Shown piece by piece: positions 9,279 to 17,950 of a stretch of 64,000 bases of DNA (positions within the stretch are counted from its first letter, which is position 1; each line of letters begins with the position of its first letter). The position numbers and the translations under genes were made by a program. This DNA comes from Nannocystis punicea (lineage in GTDB: Bacteria; Myxococcota_A; Polyangia; Nannocystales; Nannocystaceae), in contig NZ_CP114040.1 of assembly GCF_026965555.1 (NCBI RefSeq), forward strand, positions 11,424,001 to 11,488,000. The letters run 5' to 3'. Below the pieces are notes generated by a model that saw only the letters and a program-made list of their open reading frames with translations, was not told the DNA's origin and made no database searches.

Positions 9279-11185
9279 GCCGACCCGACCCAGTCGTTCG
9301 TCTACGACGCCATCTACCGCCTCACCTCCGCCACGGGCCGCGAGCACGCCACCCTGACGATGCCCACCCCCGAGGGCTTCGCGCCCATTGCGCACCCGCA
9401 GGACAGCCAGCTCCAGCGCAACTACACCCAGAGGTACACCTACGACCCCGTGGGCAACATCCTGCGGATGAAGCACGAATCCGGTATGTCGGTTGTCTGG
9501 CAGCGCGGATACGACTACCATCCGGTGGCAACCAGCTCCGGGCCACCAGCGCCGCCCTCGACGACATCGACGACCCGCCGAACTACTCGGTCCTCTACTC
9601 GCACGACGCCCACGGCAACATGACCGCCATGCCCAACATCCCCGGTGGCCTCACCTGGGACGACGACGATCGCCTGCAGAGCAGCGATTCCATCGGCGGC
9701 GGCAAGACCTACTACGTCTACGACGGCGCCGGCCAGCGCGTCCGCAAGGTCCACGTCAATCAGTCGGGCACCACCAGCCAGCAGCGCCTCTATTTCGGCA
9801 GCTGGGAGACCTACCGCGAACACAAGAACATCAACACCACCAACGACCTCGACCTCGAGCGCGAGACCCTCCACGTCCACGACGACCACGGCCGCGTCTG
9901 CCTCATCGAGACCAAGACCGTCGACAGCGGGGCCCCCGTCGTCACCCCGGCGAACATCGCCCGCTACCAGTACAGCAATCACCTCGGCACCGCCAACCTC
10001 GAGCTCGACGACGACGCCGAGGTCATCAGCTACGAGGAGTTCCACCCCTACGGCACCAGCAGCTATCGCGCCGCCAACAACGCCATCGAGGTCAGTGCGA
10101 AGCGATACCGCTACACGGGCCAGGAACGCGACGAGGAGACCGGCCTCGCCTACCACGGCGCGCGGTACTACGCCCCGTGGCTAGCGAGATGGACTGCCGC
10201 CGACCCCATCGGTGTCGCCGATACGCCGAATCGATATTTGTATGTCCGCGCCAACCCAATGATGATGCGCGATCGTGCAGGAACCAGCCCAGCGGCCGCA
10301 GACGCCGGCTGGCTGGCTGGACTTGCAGCGGCAGCACGAGCCACCTTGGCAGCCCAATCGATCGACGTAGCCGCTCCTGACCCATCGGATGTGTTGCCGC
10401 AAAAGTGGGGTGTACATCTAGTGGTCGCCGCGGGGGCACTTGCGGTAATCGGGCTTGATGCGTTGCGGCCTAAACTTCGAGATCTGGCCGATGATGTCTT
10501 CAGTGGTCCAATAACGTCCGCGGCGCGTCCCCTGCCGGCTCCAATTCCGGCTCCGGATGACGTTTCCCCGCCCCCAGCGAATGACGGAAACTATCCGGTA
10601 AAACTCCCCTCACCTTACGCTGGCCCCCCCGTCACGCGAGAACCCCCCGAACCGACAGCGCCTCCGAAGCCAGAACCGGGGAGATTAGATGATGACCGAG
10701 ATCCCACGGCCCCGAAAGAAACAGTCAATCTGGACACAGGAGCTATCGTGGCGGCAAGCCAGCTAAGTGACGTCGAGTTGCTCATCGAGGCACAGAGATA
10801 CTTGATGGACAAAAATCCGGTCGCAATTCAAGCCGTCCTCGACGAGTTCCTCAATGGTTCTTACAATCTCGCAGGTCCCGTGGAACGTGCACTTGCAGAT
10901 GCGCTAATCGCAGAAATTACTGTCATTCCAGAGACTCCCTCCGACCGAGTCATGAATCTAGACAGATCGAGCAACAAGCGGAAGCGCGATATTGGCCTGG
11001 TCGATCAGCGGGCGTTTGGGACAGGCGATCAACTCGGAATCACAACCGCGACCGGAGATCTCAAGTTCGTCAAGGCTGCTTCAGACCAAAAAGTGTATGT
11101 CGACTATCACCTGTTTCGTAGTCAACCACGGCCATGGAACAAGGAGCAGCAACGCCAGCCCGGTCCTCGGTACGGGGGCATCTGA
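9279..11185 (+). pseudogene. Orphan Rhs core 3' fragment with PIN-like C-terminal toxin (CT2), frameshifted
   Basis: From 9279 the DNA matches the main toxin gene from 6729 onward almost base for base (ADPTQSFVYDAIYRLTSATG on), up to the end of the Rhs core near 10205, then diverges. There is no ribosome site or start codon, and one T is missing after 9523 relative to the main gene (CATCCGGTGG against CATCCTGGTGG), so the core is out of frame before that point. The new C-terminus has a hydrophobic segment (VHLVVAAGALAVIGLDAL), a Pro-rich linker and a final domain with VNLDTGAIVAA, then DQRAFGTGDQLGITTATGD, a pattern I associate with PIN-like ribonuclease folds (an early Asp and a late D..FGTGD). 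This looks like a silent cassette that could be recombined into the full-length gene through the shared core. Nuclease activity is inferred. Confidence 0.72.
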
Positions 11186-11200
11186 CAAGGAGCATCTATC

Positions 11201-11638
11201 GTGAAACCCAGCCTACACAAAGCTCGCATCAGCCTCTTTGACTTGGAGGGTTTCGCCCTCATCATCTCCCACAAGACGGGTGTGCTCTACCACAATCAAG
11301 TCGGGGGGACCAGTTGCGCCCACGCAGAGTACGAGGGTGCACTGGCGCCGGTGGATTTCGGGCCGGCGGGAACGAAGGCAATCGCCGAGCTTGAATTTCA
11401 CCCCGGAGGAGGAAGTCTCGATCATGCGCTCGCAGACGAGCTGGACAGAATTTTCAATTCGTCTCCCGCCACGTCTTTCATCTCTGTCGACAGGGCGAGA
11501 CTGGACGACTCTGTCGAATCGTGGGTTTATGTAAAATTGACTGGAATCTTCGATGACTTCAGCCAAGAGACCGCTCTTCGATCTCTGTTTGGCTTCTCCA
11601 GAGATATCGGAGTATTGACATGGCCAAACAGTGACTAA
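11201..11638 (+). CDS. Putative immunity protein for CT2 (DUF6210-like)
   Basis: 145 residues, GTG start preceded at good spacing by AAGGAG, 15 nt after the CT2 stop. Sequence features include GVLYHNQVGGTSCAHAEYEG and WVYVKLTGIF; this recalls small DUF6210-type proteins, but I hold that match loosely. Its own strong ribosome site means the immunity protein can be made even though the upstream Rhs fragment lacks a start, as expected for a retained antidote. Function is inferred from position after a toxin C-terminus. Confidence 0.6.
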   Translation: MKPSLHKARISLFDLEGFALIISHKTGVLYHNQVGGTSCAHAEYEGALAPVDFGPAGTKAIAELEFHPGGGSLDHALADELDRIFNSSPATSFISVDRARLDDSVESWVYVKLTGIFDDFSQETALRSLFGFSRDIGVLTWPNSD

Positions 11639-11755
11639 GGCCGAGAACTGGTCGAGCATATCGGCCGCCATGGGCCAGTGTTCCCTGGGCTGGACGCCAC
11701 CACCATTCGCCGACCACGGCGTCGAGAATGACGTCCCGCAGCGCTTCGTGCGCTA
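11639..11755. other. Unassigned junk-like segment between two toxin cassettes
   Basis: The 117 bp between the CT2 immunity gene and the next Rhs fragment match neither the main toxin gene nor its neighbours by eye. On the minus strand a short frame reads HEALRDVILDAVVGEWWWRP, which could be the remnant of another gene; I cannot name it. It may mark a recombination scar. Confidence 0.35.
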
Positions 11756-14436
11756 ACCGCAACGGCTCCGTCGTCTACTGGCCCAACCTCGGCTACGGCC
11801 GCTTCGGCCGCCAGATCGGCATGCGCGGCGCCCCGGTGTTCGACCGCCCCGACCGCCGTCCAGCTCGCCGACATTCTCGGCAGGGCACTGCCGCCCTCGT
11901 CTGGTCGACCGACCTGCCGCACCGCCAGGGCACGCACATCGCCTTCGTCGACCTCATGTCGGCGGGCAAGCCCTACTTGATACTCTCTTCAAAAAACAAT
12001 ATGGGCGCCGAGACCCGGGTCGAATATGCCCCATCGACCAGGTTTTATCTTGAAGACCGCGCCGCCGGCAAGCCGTGGAAGACCCGCCTCCCATTCCCCA
12101 CGCACGTCATCGAGCGCGTCGAGGTCCGCGATCACGTCACCGGCCACACCTTCGTCCAGAAGGGCGGCATGCTGCAGTCCGTCGCCGTCAACGTCCGCGG
12201 CGCAGTCACGGCCACGGACATCGTCACCAACATCGACTACAACGCCCGCGGCCAGCGCACCGTCATCGCCTACGGCAATGGTTCGACCACCGACTACGAG
12301 TACGACGCCAGGACCTTCCGCGTCACTCGCATTCGCACCATCCGCCCCAACCCCGACCCGCATACCGTCCAGGATCTGCACTACCACTACGACCCCGTCG
12401 GCAACATCGCCCGGATCCGCGACCAGGCTCAGCAAGGCGTCTTCTTCGACAACGACTACGCCGACCCGACCCAGTCGTTCGTCTACGACGCCATCTACCG
12501 CCTCACCTCCGCCACGGGCCGCGAGCACGCCACCCTGACGATGCCTACCGCCGAGGGCTTCGCGCCCATTGCTCACCCACAGGACAGCCAGCTCCAGCGC
12601 AACTACACGCAGCGTTACACCTACGACCCCGTCGGCAACATCCTGCGGATGAAGCACGAATCCGGCATGACGGTTGTCTGGCAGCGCGGATACGACTACC
12701 ATCCCGGTGGCAACCAGCTCCGGGCCACCAGCGCCGGCCTCGACAACATCAACGACCCGCCGAACTACTCGGTCCCCTACTCGCACGACGCCCACGGCAA
12801 CATGAACGCCATGCCCAACATCCCCGGTGGCCTCACCTGGGACGACGACGATCGCCTGCAGAGCAGCGATTCCATCGGCGGCGGCAAGACCTACTACGTC
12901 TACGACGGCGCCGGCCAGCGCGTCCGCAAGGTCCACGTCAATCAGTCGGGCACCACCAGCCGGCAGCGCCTCTACTTCGGCAGCTGGGAGACCTACCGCG
13001 AACACAAGAACATCAACACGACGAACGACCTCGACCTCGAGCGCGAGACCCTCCACGTCCACGACGACCACGGCTGCGTCTGCCTCATCGAGACCAAGAC
13101 CGTCGACGCCGGCGCCCCGGTCGTCACCCCGGCGAACATCGCCCGCTACCAGTACTCCAACCACCTCGGCACCGCGAACCTCGAGCTCGACGACGACGCC
13201 GAGGTCATCAGCTACGAGGAGTTCCACCCCTACGGCACGAGCAGCTACCGCGCCGCCAATAACGCCATCGAGGTCAGCGCCAAGCGCTACCGCTACACCG
13301 GCCAGGAGCGCGACGAAGAGACCGGCCTCGCCTACCACGGCGCGAGGTACTACGCCCCCTGGCTCGGGAGATGGACAGCTGCAGACCCCCTCGGCCTCGC
13401 CGATGGGACCAATAGATACCTCTACACGCGGTCCAATCCCGTGATACTTGTGGACTGGGGGGGCACACGCGCCGAACAGCCGGACTCTGCCGAAGACAAC
13501 TATGGCGTCCAGTTTGCGACGCCGATCGTCGGAGCTACCGATAAATCCCAGAAAACAGCCTTTGAATTCATCGATGCAGCTGCTCAATGGAGGTTCCGCG
13601 ACGCGGCTGGGCTATTCGTAAAGCAATGGCTCTGGGCTGGCGCCGGAATGGCGGAAGACACGGTAGTCGAAATTACGAACCTGCCCGCCCACGTTGAACT
13701 TGCAGGCAAAGCGAGTGTTGACGCGGCAAGGAATTACCAAGATTCTCAAAAGTTTCGGAAAGCCGCCGGTATAGCCGTGGCAGCGGCAGTGGGTGCCACC
13801 TTCGCACTCCTGGACGTCCTCTATCTCAGAAGAGGAAGATCATCCCATGCGTCCTCGAACCCATTGGGAGCGTCCTCGAACGGCCCCAGAGGGAAATCTC
13901 CGAACGGCGGGAACGGGACTCCCCCGAATCCCGGCGTAGCGGGCTCTCCAACCTCCAACAATCCAGGAGCGGCCAGCAAGCCGCCCTCCCCCTCCCCGGC
14001 TTCGGATAACCGTTCGGCTCAGCATCAGAATCCGGGCGACACCAAGAATCCAGCCAAGGCTAAGACAAATTCAACGTCGGAAGGCACCCCTGGCACAGAA
14101 GCCAGTATCACCGTTCGGCCTCCGGCTCGTCCAGTGCCAGTGCCAGTGCGAGTCAGGGGCTTCCCCGATGCAACCCTTCGGGAGGGCTCGACGATCAGAG
14201 TAGGTGAAACAATGGCGCAGGGAGACAAGATCGACGATCTCGCTCGACTTGTCAAAGAGCACGGTGGCACCCCGGAAAAGTGGAGAAAAATCAAAGGGAC
14301 TGGCATGGTTGACTATGGAGAAAGGTCTATCTCCCGCACCGAAGAGCTTCATTGGTATGAAAATTCAGAGATTGGCAGGGTCGAAATCAAGGTAAAGACA
14401 AGGCCCGGATGGCGCCCTCCCCCGACCACTTACTGA
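11756..14436 (+). pseudogene. Orphan mosaic TcB/Rhs fragment with third C-terminal toxin (CT3)
   Basis: A patchwork of the main toxin gene. 11756-11856 matches 3161-3260; 11857-12162 matches about 3421-3729 with a 1-nt loss that cancels the frame change made by the first deletion; from 12163 it matches from 6430 to the core end near 13400. One frame (from an ATG at 11728 with no ribosome site) stays open to 14436, but the SpvB domain, half the propeller, the middle domains and part of the Rhs shell are gone, so a working cocoon is unlikely. The new tail (about 320 residues) has a hydrophobic stretch (AAGIAVAAAVGATFALLDVL), a Ser/Pro/Asn linker and a terminal domain with DDLARLVKEHGGTPEKWRKI and EELHWYENSEIGRVEIKVK. 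I know this HWYE-type pattern from ends of other Rhs/WapA toxins but cannot give its activity. Confidence 0.72.
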
Positions 14437-14489
14437 AATCCATCCTCTCATGAAGGTCCTTTTGCATTGCCCCTTAGCGTGAGATGAGG

Positions 14490-14495
14490 TAGCAT
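14490..14495 (+). promoter_or_regulatory. Possible -10 element of the CT3 immunity gene
   Basis: TAGCAT ends 5 nt before the ATG at 14501, and there is no good ribosome site. This fits a leaderless or near-leaderless start, letting the immunity gene be expressed alone. Confidence 0.35.
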
Positions 14496-14500
14496 AGGTC

Positions 14501-14863
14501 ATGCTCGTGAAGTTCGTAAAAACCACCACTCCTCGACGCGGTGGGCCGATTTATTCACTTACGCTTGGGCGGGTTTATGAGGTTCTGGGTGTATCCGGCG
14601 ACATGTACCAGCTCCTGAACGATGACAATGGCCCGTATCTCTATGAAGATGAATGCTTTGAGGTCATTGATCCAACTGCTCCGGATTTTTGGCAGTTCGA
14701 ACACTTCGGGAGTAGCACATACGCCTATCCGCCTTCGTGGGCGGCGCCAGGTTTCTTCGAGCGCGTCGACGATGAGGACCCGCTGGCATGCGCCCAGTTC
14801 TGGCGCGACATGGAGATTCTGTACCCCTGGACGTTTTCCCAGCGTAGAGAGAAGCGACCTTAG
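14501..14863 (+). CDS. Putative immunity protein for CT3
   Basis: 120 residues, MLVKFVKTTTPRRGGPIYSL at the N-terminus, with GRVYEVLGVSGDMYQLLNDD, PYLYEDECFEVID and PGFFERVDDEDP. This layout of a beta-rich start and a Phe/Trp-rich acidic end resembles small immunity proteins found after Rhs toxins, though I cannot name the family. It lies 64 nt after the CT3 stop and is the last gene of the toxin locus; beyond it strand and base composition change to ordinary chromosomal genes. Confidence 0.58.
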   Translation: MLVKFVKTTTPRRGGPIYSLTLGRVYEVLGVSGDMYQLLNDDNGPYLYEDECFEVIDPTAPDFWQFEHFGSSTYAYPPSWAAPGFFERVDDEDPLACAQFWRDMEILYPWTFSQRREKRP

Positions 14864-14957
14864 CAAACCGTGCCGGAGGCCCTGCATTCTTCCCCTGCTT
14901 ACGCGCGCTTCCGGAGTCGGTCTGCGGACGGGCCATTCGCTTCGAGCTCCCTCCACC

Positions 14958-15863
14958 TCACAGCAACATCTCGCGCGCCGCCACCCACCGCCCCGGAATC
15001 CCCGCCTCCCCCACGCTCATCGCCACCACCCCCCCGACCATCGCGCACGTCGTATCCCGATCCCCGAGCCCCGCCACCGTGTCCCAGAACGCCTCCTCAT
15101 AACTATCCAGATGCCGCGAAGCGCACAGCAGCGCGAACGGCACCGTATCCCACGCCAGCACGCGGTACCCGCTCCCGAGCCGCTTCGCCGCCACCGCGGT
15201 CGGCACCCCCTGCGCGCGCAGCTCGACGGCCTGCAAGAGTCCGTGCCGCGTGAGCCCCTCGGGCGTGTGCTCGAGCACCGTCGCCAGCAGCCGCTCCCCG
15301 TCCGGCGCCTCGCGCATCTGCCATGCCAGGGCCGCGGCCACCGCGACTGCAATGGCCCCCGCCTGCGCGTCGGAGTTCGCGTGCGTCGGCAACGCCGAAG
15401 TCCTGGCCGCCGCGATCACTCTCTCCAAGTCATCGGCGAAGTACGCCCCGACCGGCGCCACGCGCATCGCGGCCCCGTTGCCCATCGACCCTTCCCCGCC
15501 GAACACTGCCGCCGACACCTCGCGCCATGGCAACCCCGACGCGATGTCTTTTAAAATTTCGTGAGCCGTCCCGCCGTACCCGCGCTGCGGCTCGAGCTCG
15601 TAGCGCCGCGCGAACGCCCGCGCGAGGAAATCCGCGTCGATGTCCCCGAAGCGCTCGAGCGTGGCCACGATCGACAGCGCCATCGCAGTGTCGTCGGTCC
15701 AGCTCCACGGCCCCGGCGGCTCGGTGCGCTCGGCGATGGCCCGCTCGACCACCGAGTCGCGGCCGAAGAAGCGTTCACCGAACGCATCGCCGACCGACAG
15801 GCCGGCGAGGGACAGGCGAGCGCGAGACATGCGGACGTCGTGATCGGCGGGCAACGAGACCAT
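14958..15863 (-). CDS. ADP-ribosylglycohydrolase (DraG/ARH family)
   Basis: 301 residues. Family motifs for the two-metal site are clear: GLSVGDAFGE near the N-terminus, WTDDTAM at about 55, GNGAAMRVAPVG at about 125 and GLGDRDTTCAMVGGVV near the C-terminus. Enzymes of this family hydrolyse ADP-ribose from proteins or from small molecules and nucleic acids; DraG itself reactivates nitrogenase reductase, but no nif gene is near, so the substrate is unknown. The start at 15863 is chosen because TAGGAT sits 6 nt upstream; an internal Met at 15830 also precedes the domain. It lies next to the Tc toxin locus, whose known effectors include ADP-ribosyltransferases, but no such toxin is visible here, so a link is speculation. 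Confidence 0.85.
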   Translation of the reverse strand: MVSLPADHDVRMSRARLSLAGLSVGDAFGERFFGRDSVVERAIAERTEPPGPWSWTDDTAMALSIVATLERFGDIDADFLARAFARRYELEPQRGYGGTAHEILKDIASGLPWREVSAAVFGGEGSMGNGAAMRVAPVGAYFADDLERVIAAARTSALPTHANSDAQAGAIAVAVAAALAWQMREAPDGERLLATVLEHTPEGLTRHGLLQAVELRAQGVPTAVAAKRLGSGYRVLAWDTVPFALLCASRHLDSYEEAFWDTVAGLGDRDTTCAMVGGVVAMSVGEAGIPGRWVAAREMLL

Positions 15864-15869
15864 CTCCGC

Positions 15870-15875
15870 ATCCTA
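15870..15875 (-). promoter_or_regulatory. Possible -10 element, leaderless start of the ADP-ribosylglycohydrolase gene
   Basis: On the minus strand TAGGAT is followed by 6 nt and then the ATG at 15863. No ribosome site is present. One of a recurring set in this window. Confidence 0.4.
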
Positions 15876-15910
15876 CCCGCCGCGCCCGCCGCTGTCACCT
15901 GCACCTCACG

Positions 15911-15930
15911 ACATGCCCCAAAGGATATGT
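15911..15930. repeat. Palindrome-family copy between two minus-strand genes
   Basis: ACATGCCC, loop CAAA, GGATATGT: an imperfect member of the TGTCC/GGACA family, placed between the Thg1-like gene end and the ADP-ribosylglycohydrolase start. Confidence 0.5.
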
Positions 15931-15984
15931 CATGCCCGCACGGCCCCTCCTCGCGGGAGACTCCGGGGAGGCCCCACGCCCCTT

Positions 15985-16794
15985 CTACGCGACGGCCTCG
16001 GGCGCCGCCCCTTCGAACAGCACCCCCACGCGATTCTTCACCTTCCCGAGCGGCGGCAGCTCGAGCGCCACGTAGTCCGTCCGCTCGATCATCAGCTCGG
16101 GATTTCTCCGCGCCTCGTGCATCGGCGGCAGTTTTTCCAGCTCCTCCGCATCGAACTTGCGCACGCTCTTGCGCCGCTGAATGTAGGTCCCGCGCTTGAA
16201 GAAGTCGGGATAGTCGTTCCACTCGACGCCCTTGTCGCGCAGCATCGCCTGCATCTCGGCGCCGTTCTTGTTGTCGAGCTGCTTGTGGCTGTAGTGGGCC
16301 CGCGCCGCCATGGCGATCGAGTTCTTGACCGCGTCGAACTCGCGCCACAGGAACGTATTCGCCGCCTCCTCGAGCGAAGGCAGGTTCCACACCCGCGCGT
16401 CGAAGTGCGGCAGCTTCTCGCCGTACTCCCCCGGCAGGAACTCCGGCAGCCTCTTATTAAAATACGCGGTCGTCAGGCTCGCCAGCACCGACACCAATTT
16501 CGAAATGCGCCCGTCGAAGATGATCTGGCTGTCGAACGTCGGCGTGTACCAGGCCAGCGTGATCTCGTCGGACTGCGTGTAGCCGCACACCGCGTTGGTC
16601 TCGCGGACCAAAAATTTCACGGTCTCGATCATCAGCTGTGACAGCCGGCGATCGAACGGACGCTCCAGCCCGTGCGTGAATTTGGAAAAGGAGCGGCCGT
16701 CGATGCGAGCGACGATCGGCAGCAGCGGCATGCACTTCCTGCCCGCCTCTGCCATCTCGTACATCTTCATCCGGTCCCCGAGATCGTCCGTCAT
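15985..16794 (-). CDS. Thg1-like 3'-5' nucleotidyltransferase (tRNA-His guanylyltransferase family)
   Basis: 269 residues beginning MTDDLGDRMKMYEMAE; the start at 16794 is fixed by GGAGG just upstream on the minus strand, and an upstream in-frame extension is rejected. The catalytic core is plain: PIVARIDGRSFSKFTHGLER (metal-binding Asp), GYTQSDEITLAW (second Asp plus Glu), then the tRNA-contacting C-terminal half with HYSHKQLDNKNG. Eukaryotic Thg1 adds G-1 to tRNA-His; bacterial and archaeal Thg1-like proteins instead repair 5'-truncated tRNAs by templated 3'-5' addition, and a myxobacterial homologue has been studied biochemically. The tRNA-repair role is inferred from family. It is followed downstream by the ADP-ribosylglycohydrolase on the same strand but with a 120-nt gap, so a shared transcript is not shown. 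Confidence 0.9.
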   Translation of the reverse strand: MTDDLGDRMKMYEMAEAGRKCMPLLPIVARIDGRSFSKFTHGLERPFDRRLSQLMIETVKFLVRETNAVCGYTQSDEITLAWYTPTFDSQIIFDGRISKLVSVLASLTTAYFNKRLPEFLPGEYGEKLPHFDARVWNLPSLEEAANTFLWREFDAVKNSIAMAARAHYSHKQLDNKNGAEMQAMLRDKGVEWNDYPDFFKRGTYIQRRKSVRKFDAEELEKLPPMHEARRNPELMIERTDYVALELPPLGKVKNRVGVLFEGAAPEAVA

Positions 16795-16909
16795 GGCGCC
16801 TCCTGCTTCGCGCGGGAAGAGGTTCGCACGAGCGACCCACGCAGTCGAGGCCGGGCCCGCGCGCCTGCGCGCGGACCCGCCTCCATCCATCGATTCTCTA
16901 AGAGCCAGC

Positions 16910-17950
16910 TCAGGCCGCGTCGCCGAAGATCGCGCGCAGGCCGAACAGCGACAGGTACGCGAAGCCGGCGCTCGCCGGGATGGTCAGCACCCACGCGAGC
17001 ACGATGTTACCGGCCACGCCCCAGCGGACCGCGGACAGGCGCTTGCTCGCGCCCACGCCCATGATGCACGCGCTGATGCAGTGCGTCGTCGACACCGGCA
17101 CGCCCATCGCGCTGGCGGTGAGGATCGTCGCAGTGCCGGCCGTCTCGGCGGCGAAGCCCTGCAGCGGCGTGATGCGGATGATCTTCGCGCCCATCGTCTT
17201 GATGATGCGCTTGCCGCCCGCCATCGTGCCGAAGCCGATCGCCGCCGCGCACGCGAACACCACCCACGTCGGCACGTCCTTGCCGACCGGCAGCATCGAC
17301 TCGGGCATGCCGGTGAAGCCGGCGGCGACGAACGCCACCAGCGCGAGGGTGATGATGCCCATCGCCTTCTGGGCGTCGTTCGAGCCGTGCGAGAACGCCA
17401 TCATGCAGGCCGAGATCAGCTGCAGGCGTCGCGACCCGCGCTGGACAGTCGCCGGCTTGAACGCCCGCACCATCCACAGCAGCGCGATCATGAACAGGAA
17501 CGCGATCGTGAACCCGGCCAGCGGCGACAGCACCAGCGGGATCAGCACCTTGTCGGTCAGCGTGCCCCAGTTGAACGCCGAGACGCCCGCGTGAGCCACC
17601 ACCGCGCCGGCGAGCCCGCCGATCAGCGCGTGCGACGAGCTCGACGGGATGCCGTACCACCACGTCAGCAGGTTCCAGATGCAGGCGCCGATCAGCGCCG
17701 CCAGCACCACCACCTGGGTGACGAACATCGGCTCGGCGAAGCCGGAGGCGATCGTCTTGGCCACCGCGGTGCCCGTGATCGCGCCGATGAAGTTGAGGAT
17801 GCCGGCGAGGATGACCGCGGTGCGGACCGGCAGCACGCCCGTCGACACCACGGTGGCGATCGCGTTGGCGGCGTCGTGGAAGCCGTTGATGTAGTCGAAC
17901 ACCAGCGCGACCACGATCACCAGGATCAGCAGCGTCAGCATGCTAACCAT
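16910..17950 (-). CDS. pit: Low-affinity inorganic phosphate transporter, PiT family
   Basis: 346 residues, nearly all hydrophobic helices. It carries the two PiT signature repeats: FDYINGFHDAANAIATVVST in the first half and FSHGSNDAQKAMGI in the second, plus WWYGIPSSSSHALIG and VPVSTTHCISACIMG. These form the inverted-repeat core of a proton- or cation-coupled phosphate carrier in the inner membrane. Its 5' end overlaps the 3' end of the DUF47 gene by 8 nt, so the two are one operon; the DUF47 partner commonly regulates Pit activity. An in-frame ATG at 17941 just past the DUF47 stop is an alternative start. No Pho box could be recognised upstream. Confidence 0.93.
   Translation of the reverse strand: MVSMLTLLILVIVVALVFDYINGFHDAANAIATVVSTGVLPVRTAVILAGILNFIGAITGTAVAKTIASGFAEPMFVTQVVVLAALIGACIWNLLTWWYGIPSSSSHALIGGLAGAVVAHAGVSAFNWGTLTDKVLIPLVLSPLAGFTIAFLFMIALLWMVRAFKPATVQRGSRRLQLISACMMAFSHGSNDAQKAMGIITLALVAFVAAGFTGMPESMLPVGKDVPTWVVFACAAAIGFGTMAGGKRIIKTMGAKIIRITPLQGFAAETAGTATILTASAMGVPVSTTHCISACIMGVGASKRLSAVRWGVAGNIVLAWVLTIPASAGFAYLSLFGLRAIFGDAA

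Noticed and set aside
11639..11755. Transposase remnant between toxin cassettes
   Set aside because: The short minus-strand peptide has no recognisable transposase motif and no terminal repeats flank it.
14958..15863. ADP-ribosylglycohydrolase as an immunity factor for the Tc toxin
   Set aside because: Opposite strand, own promoter-like sequence, ordinary base composition, and no ADP-ribosyltransferase domain is visible in the three toxin ends.
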